From RCIO01 sp040880025 (GTDB lineage: Bacteria; Pseudomonadota; Alphaproteobacteria; Rhizobiales; Rhizobiaceae), in contig JBBDJD010000012.1 in NCBI GenBank assembly GCA_040880025.1, positions 39,634 to 103,633 on the forward strand: a DNA stretch of 64,000 bases, read 5' to 3'. The translations under genes were made by a program, and so were the position numbers. Positions 56,268-64,000 of this stretch are shown in pieces. Within the stretch, counting starts at the first letter, position 1. Each line of letters begins with the position of its first letter. Below the pieces are notes generated by a model. That model worked only from the letters and a program-made list of their open reading frames with translations, ran no database searches and was not told where the DNA came from.

Positions 56268-58795
56268 GCGATACGAATTCGAGTGACGACAAGACCCTGA
56301 GTGTCGGCGGCAAGAAGACGCTGACGCTGAAAAGACCCTCCGTTGAGCAGGGAACCGTGCGGCAGAGCTTCTCGCATGGCCGCTCGAAATCTGTCGTTGT
56401 CGAGACCAAGAAGCGGAAGTTTGCACGCCCGGACGAACGTTCGGAGGCTGCGACCGTATTCAAGCCGCGCCAGCCCGCGCCGGCGCAGGCCGACGAGCAA
56501 CCGGCCGAGGCGCCCCAACCCGCTTCCGGCAGCCGCTCGGGCGTTGTGCTGAACGAACTCTCCACCGAGGAGATGGAAGCGCGCCGCCGCGCGCTCGAGG
56601 GAGCCAAGGTTCGCGAAGTCGAGGACCGGAAGAAGGCGGCCGATGACGCCAAGCGACGCGCCGACGAGGATGAGCAGCGCGCCCGTGAGCGCGCCCAGTC
56701 GGCTCAGCGTCAGGCGGAAGAAGAAGCGCGCCTTCAGACCGAGGCCGAGGCGCGACGCCGCGCCGAGGATGAAGCGCGCAGGCGCGCTCCCGAGCCCGAA
56801 GCCGTGGTCGAGGACGAAGATGGCTCGCGAGGTGGAGTCAAGCGGGGCGCAGCCCGGCCCGAAATGCCGGCGCCCCGTCCGGCCAAGCCGAAAGTCGAAG
56901 ACAATCGCCGCCGCGGCAAGCTGACGTTGAATTCCGCGCTTTCGGGCGACGATTCGCGCGGCCGCTCACTGTCGGCCATGCGTCGCCGTCAGGAGAAGTT
57001 CAAGCGCGCCCAGCATCAGGAACCGCGTGAGAAGATTTTGCGCGAGGTCGTGCTGCCCGAGACGATCACCATTCAGGAACTTGCGTCGCGCATGGCCGAA
57101 CGCGCGGTCGACGTGGTCAAGTATTTCATGAAGGAAGGCCAGATCCTGAAGCCGGGCGACATACTGGATGCCGATACGGCGGAGCTCGTCGCGGTCGAAT
57201 TCGGTCACACGGTCAGGCGCGTTTCCGAATCCGACATCGAGGAAGGCTTCTTCAACATCCAGGACAAGGCCGAGGACATGAAGCCGCGTCCGCCGGTTGT
57301 CACGATCATGGGCCATGTCGATCACGGCAAGACATCGCTGCTCGACGCTATCCGCCATGCCAACGTCGTGTCCGGCGAGGCCGGCGGGATCACACAGCAT
57401 ATCGGCGCATACCAGATCGAGCTGGACGGCCAGAAGATCACCTTCATCGACACGCCCGGTCACGCCGCGTTTACGGCCATGCGTGCCCGTGGCGCGCAGG
57501 CGACGGACATCGCCATTCTGGTGGTGGCCGCCGACGATGCGGTGATGCCGCAGACGATCGAGTCCATCAATCACGCCAAGGCAGCCCAGGTGCCGATCAT
57601 TGTTGCGATCAACAAGATCGACAAGGCCGATGCCGACGCACAGAAGGTCCGTACCGACCTGCTGCAGCACGAGGTGTTCGTTGAATCGATGGGCGGCGAC
57701 GTGCTTGACGTCGAAGTCTCGGCGACCAAGGGCACCAATCTCGACAAGTTGCTCGAGACGATCCTGCTGCAGGCCGAACTCCTTGAACTCAAGGCCAATC
57801 CGGACCGCACGGCGGAAGGCGTGGTCATCGAGGCCAAGCTGGACAAGGGCCGCGGCTCCGTCGCAACGGTTCTCGTTCAGGCCGGTACGCTGAAGCCGGG
57901 CGAGATCATCGTCGCCGGCGACGAGTGGGGCCGTGTGCGTGCGCTCGTCAACGACAAGGGGGACCAGATCAAGGAAGCCCTTCCGTCCATGCCGGTGGAG
58001 GTTCTCGGGCTTCAGGGCACCCCTCAGGCCGGCGACCGCTTCGCGGTGGTTGAGAACGAGGCCAGGGCCCGCGAAATCTCCGAATACCGCCAGCGCATCG
58101 CGCGCGAGAAATCGGTAGCCCGTCAGGCCGGTCAGCGCGGCTCGCTCGAGCAGATGATGAGCCAGCTGCAGACCAGCGAACTCGCCGAGTTCCCGCTGCT
58201 CATCAAGGGCGACGTGCAGGGCTCGATCGAGGCGATCGTTTCGGCCCTCGACAAGCTGGGCACCGACGAGGTGCGCGCGCGTATCGTGCATTCGGGCGCC
58301 GGCGCGATCACGGAGAGCGACATTTCGCTGGCCGAGACTTCGGAAGCCGCGATCATCGGCTTCAACGTGCGCGCCAACCCGCAGGCCCGTGCCGCCGCCG
58401 AGCAGGCGGGCATCGAAATCCGCTACTACAACATCATCTACGACCTCGTGGATGACATCAAAGCGGCGATGTCGGGCCTGCTGTCGCCGGAGCGCCGCGA
58501 GACGTTCCTGGGCAATGCCGAGATCCTGGAGGTGTTCAACATCACCAAGACAGGCAAGGTGGCCGGCTGCCGCGTGACCGAAGGCAAGGTGGAACGTGGC
58601 GCCGGCGTGCGCCTCATCCGCGACAACGTCGTCATTCACGAAGGCACCCTGAAGACGCTGAAGCGCTTCAAGGACGAAGTGGCCGAGGTTCCGACCGGAC
58701 AGGAATGCGGCATGGCCTTCGCCAACTACGAGGACATTCGCGAAGGCGATATCATCGAGTGCTTCCGCGTCGAAATGGTGACGCGCTCGCTCTAG
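56264..58795 (+). CDS. infB: translation initiation factor IF-2
   Basis: 843 residues. A long charged N-terminal region (to about 260) with coiled-coil Arg/Glu repeats, then the GTPase: G1 IMGHVDHGKTSLLD, G3 IDTPGHAAFTAMRARG, G4 INKIDKAD, followed by domains II, III and the fMet-tRNA-binding C-terminal domain. Starts in the stop of the ylxR-like gene. Confidence 0.98.
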   Translation: MSDTNSSDDKTLSVGGKKTLTLKRPSVEQGTVRQSFSHGRSKSVVVETKKRKFARPDERSEAATVFKPRQPAPAQADEQPAEAPQPASGSRSGVVLNELSTEEMEARRRALEGAKVREVEDRKKAADDAKRRADEDEQRARERAQSAQRQAEEEARLQTEAEARRRAEDEARRRAPEPEAVVEDEDGSRGGVKRGAARPEMPAPRPAKPKVEDNRRRGKLTLNSALSGDDSRGRSLSAMRRRQEKFKRAQHQEPREKILREVVLPETITIQELASRMAERAVDVVKYFMKEGQILKPGDILDADTAELVAVEFGHTVRRVSESDIEEGFFNIQDKAEDMKPRPPVVTIMGHVDHGKTSLLDAIRHANVVSGEAGGITQHIGAYQIELDGQKITFIDTPGHAAFTAMRARGAQATDIAILVVAADDAVMPQTIESINHAKAAQVPIIVAINKIDKADADAQKVRTDLLQHEVFVESMGGDVLDVEVSATKGTNLDKLLETILLQAELLELKANPDRTAEGVVIEAKLDKGRGSVATVLVQAGTLKPGEIIVAGDEWGRVRALVNDKGDQIKEALPSMPVEVLGLQGTPQAGDRFAVVENEARAREISEYRQRIAREKSVARQAGQRGSLEQMMSQLQTSELAEFPLLIKGDVQGSIEAIVSALDKLGTDEVRARIVHSGAGAITESDISLAETSEAAIIGFNVRANPQARAAAEQAGIEIRYYNIIYDLVDDIKAAMSGLLSPERRETFLGNAEILEVFNITKTGKVAGCRVTEGKVERGAGVRLIRDNVVIHEGTLKTLKRFKDEVAEVPTGQECGMAFANYEDIREGDIIECFRVEMVTRSL

Positions 58796-58870
58796 CAGGC
58801 AAATGATCACGGAGTGGCGGGCGGAACGCTCCGCCGCCGCACTGAAGCCGCGCATTCATTGAATTGAACA

Positions 58871-58897
58871 TGCAGGACGGTTCGATCCCGTCCTGCA
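58871..58897 (+). repeat. hairpin between infB and rbfA
   Basis: TGCAGGACGG / CCGTCCTGCA, a 10-bp perfect stem with loop TTCGATC and no T-run, 20 bp before rbfA. A second imperfect hairpin follows infB at about 58813-58845. These may tune read-through or processing between infB and rbfA. Confidence 0.5.
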
Positions 58898-58916
58898 CGA
58901 TTTCAGGATTTTCACA

Positions 58917-59321
58917 GTGTCGAGATTTTCATCGTCAGGCCCCTCCCAGCGCCAGTTGCGCGTTGGCGAACAGGTGCGCCATGCGCTCTCCACCGTTCTG
59001 CAGCGCGGCGACGTGCGCGACGATCTGATCGAGGCGACGGTCATTTCCGTTTCGGAAGTGCGCATGTCGCCCGACCTCAAGCTGGCCACCGCCTTTGTCG
59101 CGCCGCTTGCGGCCAACGATGACGACGCGGTGATCGAAGCATTGAACCGCAATGCGAAGTTCATTCGAGGACGGGTGACGCCCCAGCTGCGGCAGATGAA
59201 GTTCATGCCTGAAATCCGCTTCAGGCTCGATACCAGCTTCGACAACATGTCGAAGATCGACGAGCTTCTGCGTTCGCCCGAAGTGGCGCGCGATCTGGAT
59301 GATGACAGGGACGAGAGCTGA
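58917..59321 (+). CDS. rbfA: 30S ribosome-binding factor RbfA
   Basis: 134 residues, KH-like fold: QRQLRVGEQVRHALSTVLQR, ISVSEVRMSPDLKLATAFVA and the C-terminal RFRLDTSFDNMSKIDELLRS. GTG start with AGGA nine bases upstream. Cold-shock and 16S 5'-end maturation factor. Its stop overlaps the truB start by one base. Confidence 0.95.
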   Translation: MSRFSSSGPSQRQLRVGEQVRHALSTVLQRGDVRDDLIEATVISVSEVRMSPDLKLATAFVAPLAANDDDAVIEALNRNAKFIRGRVTPQLRQMKFMPEIRFRLDTSFDNMSKIDELLRSPEVARDLDDDRDES

Positions 59322-60283
59322 TGCCCCGCCATCGCAAGAAGAAGGGCCGCCCGGTTTCAGGCTGGGTGGTGTTCGACAAGCCTGTCGGCATGGGCTCCAC
59401 CGAGGCTGTGTCCAAGGTCAAATGGCTCTTCAACGCCGAAAAGGCCGGCCATGCCGGCACGCTCGATCCGCTCGCTTCGGGCATGCTGCCGATCGCGCTG
59501 GGCGACGCCACCAAGACCGTGCCCTACGTCATGGACGGCGCGAAGATCTACCACTTCACCGTCGCCTGGGGCGAGGAGCGCTCCACCGACGATCGCGAAG
59601 GCGCGGCGACGCACAACTCCGACCAGCGGCCCTCCGAAGCCGAGATCCGGGCGCTGCTGCCGCAATTCACCGGTCTCGTCATGCAGACGCCGCCGCAATT
59701 CTCCGCCATCAAGATCGGCGGCGAGCGCGCCTACGATCTGGCGCGCGAAGGCGGGAAGATCGACATACCGGCACGGGAAGTCGATATCGGCCGGCTTGAG
59801 ATCGTTGAGACGCCCGATCCCGGCCATACCCTGTTCGAAATCGAATGCGGCAAGGGAACGTATGTCCGCTCGATTGCCCGCGACATGGGCCGTGAACTTG
59901 GCTGTTTCGGTCACATCGCCGAACTTCGCCGCACCGAAGTCGACCCATTCACACCCGGCCAGCTTGTGACGCTGGAACAACTCGAGGAAGCTTCACCGGA
60001 GCGCGAGAGTGATGGGGACAGGCTTCTTGCGCCGCCGGCTGACAGTTTCGGTGCGCTCGACGCGCTGCTTCTGGATACCAGCGCCGCGCTCTCGTTTCTG
60101 CCGCAGGTGGTGTTGTCCGATGATGCCGCCCGCCGGGTGCGCCTCGGCAATCCGGCCATCGTTCGCGGCGCCGGTGCGCCGATCGAAGCCGATGAGGCCT
60201 GCGCCGTGGCGCGTGGCCGGCTGGTCGCATTGGGCGCCATCGAGACCGGCATGTTCCACCCAAGGCGCGTCTTCCGCGACTGA
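59321..60283 (+). CDS. truB: tRNA pseudouridine(55) synthase TruB
   Basis: 320 residues. Begins with the basic stretch RHRKKKGRPVSGWVVFDKPV, catalytic Asp in HAGTLDPLASGMLPIALGDA, and KGTYVRSIARDMGRELG later. Forms pseudouridine 55 in tRNAs. Coupled to rbfA as usual. Confidence 0.96.
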   Translation: MPRHRKKKGRPVSGWVVFDKPVGMGSTEAVSKVKWLFNAEKAGHAGTLDPLASGMLPIALGDATKTVPYVMDGAKIYHFTVAWGEERSTDDREGAATHNSDQRPSEAEIRALLPQFTGLVMQTPPQFSAIKIGGERAYDLAREGGKIDIPAREVDIGRLEIVETPDPGHTLFEIECGKGTYVRSIARDMGRELGCFGHIAELRRTEVDPFTPGQLVTLEQLEEASPERESDGDRLLAPPADSFGALDALLLDTSAALSFLPQVVLSDDAARRVRLGNPAIVRGAGAPIEADEACAVARGRLVALGAIETGMFHPRRVFRD

Positions 60284-60352
60284 AACCGTCTCTCATCAGG
60301 TACCGGCGATTTTAGCTTGCGGTGCGTGCGCGATTCGCGCGAGTTTCCGATC

Positions 60353-61432
<1,080 letters not shown>

Positions 61433-61593
61433 GGTCTGGGCTCATGGGTGCACTGCAAGAATGCACTGGCAATTGACGGTGAATTCGACTATATGCGCCG
61501 CAGCGCAGCGGTTCACGCTGTCTTTACCGGCCCCCGCTGGACGACATCCCGGCCGTGGGCGTCCCATTTCCTCCCGAATTGAAAGGAAAGCCG

Positions 61594-61863
61594 ATGTCGA
61601 TTACCGCTGAGCGGAAACAGGAACTTATGATCGAATACGCGACGGCCAAGGGCGACACTGGTTCGCCCGAAGTGCAGGTCGCGATTCTTACGGAGCGTAT
61701 CACGAACCTGACCGAACACTTCAAGGACCACAAGAAGGACAACCATTCCCGTCGTGGTCTTCTGAAGCTCGTTTCGCAGCGCCGCAGTCTCTTGGACTAT
61801 CTGAATTCCAAGGACAACGCGCGCTACCAGACGCTGATCGGCAAGCTCGGAATACGCCGCTGA
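61594..61863 (+). CDS. rpsO: 30S ribosomal protein S15
   Basis: 89 residues, the standard length: GDTGSPEVQVAILTERITNL, HFKDHKKDNHSRRGLLKLVS, QRRSLLDYLNSKD. Start at ATG 61594 with AAAGGAAAG. Followed by pnp in the usual rpsO-pnp arrangement. Confidence 0.98.
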   Translation: MSITAERKQELMIEYATAKGDTGSPEVQVAILTERITNLTEHFKDHKKDNHSRRGLLKLVSQRRSLLDYLNSKDNARYQTLIGKLGIRR

Positions 61864-61874
61864 ATTGTTGCGAC

Positions 61875-61918
61875 GGCGGCCGGTTTGATCCGGATGCCGT
61901 CGCGGCAAACCGGCCGCC
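61875..61918 (+). terminator. hairpin after rpsO
   Basis: GGCGGCCGGTTTG (61875-61887) and CAAACCGGCCGCC (61906-61918) form a 13-bp perfect stem starting 11 bp after the rpsO stop. The loop can alternatively pair as CGACGGC/GCCGTCG. No T-run, so it is probably a processing or stability hairpin of the rpsO-pnp mRNA. Confidence 0.6.
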
Positions 61919-62183
61919 TTGGCGGCCGCGACGTGTCTCCGGAGACAACGAAAGGTCCGGCAGGCACAACCCCAGGACCGGGTCATGGGGCAGGATTGCA
62001 GGCAGCTCGCTGCACCGCAACAAGGTGCGCGATATCAGAGCTTCCCGTTGTCTTGCCCGTGGCTCGTTCCGGACTTCGATAGCCGGCCAATCCGGCCGCC
62101 GACGAGGTCCGATTGCACGACCGGCAGGGCCTGTTGTGGTCAGCGAAATGGTTCGCTGCGCATTGGCCGCCGGGAACGAAGCC

Positions 62184-62223
62184 GGGGAAGTTTCAATGCG
62201 CCGCCAACGGCGCATGCTTCCCC
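62184..62223 (+). promoter_or_regulatory. pnp 5'-leader long hairpin
   Basis: ATGCGCCG-CCAA-CGGCGCAT (62196-62215) is extended after a small internal loop by GGGGAAG (62184-62190) with CTTCCCC (62217-62223). It ends 15 bp before the pnp ATG. In E. coli a comparable leader hairpin is cut by RNase III and used in PNPase autoregulation. The rest of the 375-bp gap 61864-62238 shows no gene. Confidence 0.6.
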
Positions 62224-62238
62224 CATTAAGGACAAGAT

Positions 62239-64000
62239 ATGTTCAAGCATCACAAAGTTGAAATGGAATGGGGCGGCCGTCCGCTCATTCTGGAAACCGG
62301 CAAGATCGCACGTCAGGCTGACGGCGCGGTGCTTGTCACCTATGGCGAGACCGTGGTTCTGGCCACCGTCGTGTCGGAGAAGCAGCCCAAGCAAGGCTTC
62401 GACTTCTTCCCGCTGACCGTGAACTATCAGGAGAAGACCTTCGCCGCCGGCAAGATTCCCGGCGGCTTCTTCAAGCGTGAAGGCCGGCCGAGCGAGAAGG
62501 AAACGCTCACGTGCCGCCTTATCGACCGCCCGATCCGTCCGCTTTTCGCCGACGGCTACAAGAACGACACGCAGGTGGTCCTCACCGTGCTCCAGCATGA
62601 TTTGGAGAACGATCCGGACATCGTCGCGATGATCGGCGCCTCCGCCGCGTTGACGCTTTCGGGCGTGCCTTTCATGGGTCCGATCGGCGCTGCCCGCGTC
62701 GGCTATGTCGGCGGCGAGTATGTTCTCAACCCGCATGTCGACGAGATGCCGGAATCGAAGCTCGATCTGGTCGTCGCCGGCACCGGCGATGCGGTGATGA
62801 TGGTCGAATCCGAAGCGCACGAGTTGTCCGAAGAGGTCATGCTCGGCGCCGTCATGTTCGGTCACAAGGCATTCCAGCCGGTGATCGATGCGATCATCAA
62901 GCTGGCCGAAGCCGCGGCCAAGGAGCCTCGCGAGCATACGGTTGCCGACCTGTCGGCGCTCGAGGGTGAGATACTCAAGCTCGTCGAAGCTGAACTGCGC
63001 GAGGCCTACAAGAACACCGACAAACAGCAGCGCTATGCCGCGGTTGATGCGGTCAAGGCCAAGGTCAAGGAGGCCTTCACCCCCGCCGAGGGCGAAGAAG
63101 CCAAGTGGACGAGCGAGCAGGTCGGTTCGGTGTTCAAGGACCTGCAGGCCAAGATCGTCCGCTGGAACATCCTCGACACCGGCAGCCGCATCGACGGCCG
63201 CGACCTGAAGACCGTTCGCCCGATCGTATCGGAAGTCGGCGTCCTGCCGCGCACCCATGGTTCGGCCGTGTTCACCCGCGGCGAGACGCAGGCCATCGTG
63301 GTCGCCACGCTGGGCACCGGCGAGGACGAGCAGTTCGTGGATGCCCTCGTCGGCACCTACAAGGAAACCTTCATGCTGCACTACAACTTCCCGCCCTATT
63401 CGGTGGGCGAGACGGGTCGCATGGGGACGCCGGGCCGCCGCGAGATCGGCCACGGCAAGCTTGCCTGGCGCGCCATCCATCCGATGCTGCCGGCCCCGGA
63501 CCAGTTCCCCTATACGCTGCGCGTAGTGTCCGAGATCACCGAGTCCAACGGCTCCTCGTCGATGGCGACGGTCTGCGGCACCTCTCTGGCGCTGATGGAT
63601 GCGGGCGTGCCGCTGGCCAAGCCGGTTGCCGGTATCGCCATGGGCCTGATCAAGGAAGGCGAGCGCTTCGCGGTGCTTTCCGACATCCTTGGTGACGAGG
63701 ATCACCTCGGCGACATGGACTTCAAGGTCGCCGGCACCGATGGCGGCATCACTTCGCTCCAGATGGACATCAAGATCTCCGGCATCACCGAGGAGATCAT
63801 GAAGGTCGCTCTGGACCAGGCGAAGGACGGACGCGCGCACATCCTCAGCGAGATGGCGAATGCAATCACCGAGGGCCGTTCGGAGCTCGGCGAATTCGCA
63901 CCGCGCATCGAGGTCATGACCATCCCGACCGACAAGATCCGCGACGTGATCGGCACCGGCGGCAAGGTGATCCGCGAGATCGTGGAAAAGACCGGCGCCA
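62239..64000 (+). CDS. pnp: polyribonucleotide nucleotidyltransferase (3' end beyond window)
   Basis: First 587 codons. Two RNase PH domains (MFKHHKVEMEWGGRPLILET at the start; second one from about residue 310, IDGRDLKTVRPIVSEVGVLP, with GTGEDEQFVDALVGTYK) and the beginning of the KH domain at the cut (IPTDKIRDVIGTGGKVIREI). The S1 domain is missing because the window ends. 3'-5' RNA decay enzyme. AAGGACAAGAT before the ATG. Confidence 0.97.
   Translation, partial: MFKHHKVEMEWGGRPLILETGKIARQADGAVLVTYGETVVLATVVSEKQPKQGFDFFPLTVNYQEKTFAAGKIPGGFFKREGRPSEKETLTCRLIDRPIRPLFADGYKNDTQVVLTVLQHDLENDPDIVAMIGASAALTLSGVPFMGPIGAARVGYVGGEYVLNPHVDEMPESKLDLVVAGTGDAVMMVESEAHELSEEVMLGAVMFGHKAFQPVIDAIIKLAEAAAKEPREHTVADLSALEGEILKLVEAELREAYKNTDKQQRYAAVDAVKAKVKEAFTPAEGEEAKWTSEQVGSVFKDLQAKIVRWNILDTGSRIDGRDLKTVRPIVSEVGVLPRTHGSAVFTRGETQAIVVATLGTGEDEQFVDALVGTYKETFMLHYNFPPYSVGETGRMGTPGRREIGHGKLAWRAIHPMLPAPDQFPYTLRVVSEITESNGSSSMATVCGTSLALMDAGVPLAKPVAGIAMGLIKEGERFAVLSDILGDEDHLGDMDFKVAGTDGGITSLQMDIKISGITEEIMKVALDQAKDGRAHILSEMANAITEGRSELGEFAPRIEVMTIPTDKIRDVIGTGGKVIREIVEKTGA

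Noticed and set aside
58871..58897. Hairpin with a GGTTCGATCC loop like a tRNA T-arm between infB and rbfA
   Set aside because: The stem is 10 bp instead of 5 and no D-arm, anticodon arm or acceptor partner exists upstream; not a tRNA.

Overview
The window is a GC-rich piece (about 63-65% G+C by eye) of an alphaproteobacterial chromosome, most likely a Mesorhizobium-like member of the Hyphomicrobiales (Phyllobacteriaceae). This rests on four things: the conserved gene orders rimI-plsC-miaB-phoH-ybeY-corC-lnt-HTH-metK-trmB and rimP-nusA-ylxR-infB-rbfA-truB...rpsO-pnp; an Irr-type iron control element in front of mbfA; an EcfG-type general stress promoter; and a long perfect palindromic intergenic repeat of a kind scattered through such genomes. 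No database search was possible, so the taxon is an inference.

Layout. 1-2.2 kb: tail of a proline racemase-family gene, cysK, a MOSC protein. 2.2-9.1 kb: DctB/DctD-type two-component genes, then a TAXI-type TRAP transporter (binding protein, fused permease, DUF1850 protein); a near-consensus sigma-54 promoter before the binding protein suggests that the kinase/regulator pair controls the transporter. 9.1-17.1 kb: small stress, iron and membrane genes (DUF892 ferritin-like protein, ArsR regulator, DUF1127, NIPSNAP, MbfA, YiiX-like hydrolase, LytTR regulator/DUF2306 pair, DMT and MFS transporters). 17.3-19.9 kb: short cytochrome bd oxidase subunits, with a 152-bp palindromic element inserted between them. 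20-23 kb: small proteins, GNAT, homocysteine S-methyltransferase and a divergent TetR regulator. 23.1-30.1 kb: an arabinoside-use locus with an ArsR-like regulator carrying an extra C-terminal domain, a GH51 arabinofuranosidase and a sugar ABC transporter; three related palindromes mark its promoters. 30.2-32.0 kb: lepA.

32.8-35.2 kb is an AT-richer island on the minus strand. It holds five overlapping small genes, at least three of them clear paralogues, each an N-terminal helix followed by a predicted winged helix, plus a small membrane protein. I do not recognise it as a described system, and it is the best candidate for something new. 35.7-37.0 kb: two paralogous exported Cys-rich proteins and a cupredoxin, followed by a HyuA-like protein and malate synthase G.

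41.4-64 kb is conserved housekeeping: tsaB, rimI, plsC/olsA, miaB, phoH, ybeY, corC-like, lnt, an HTH regulator, metK (with an attenuator-like leader), trmB, a ferredoxin-reductase-like gene, rimP, nusA, ylxR, infB, rbfA, truB, a CorA-type transporter, rpsO and the first 587 codons of pnp, which runs off the end. No rRNA, tRNA, CRISPR array, transposase or integrase was seen.
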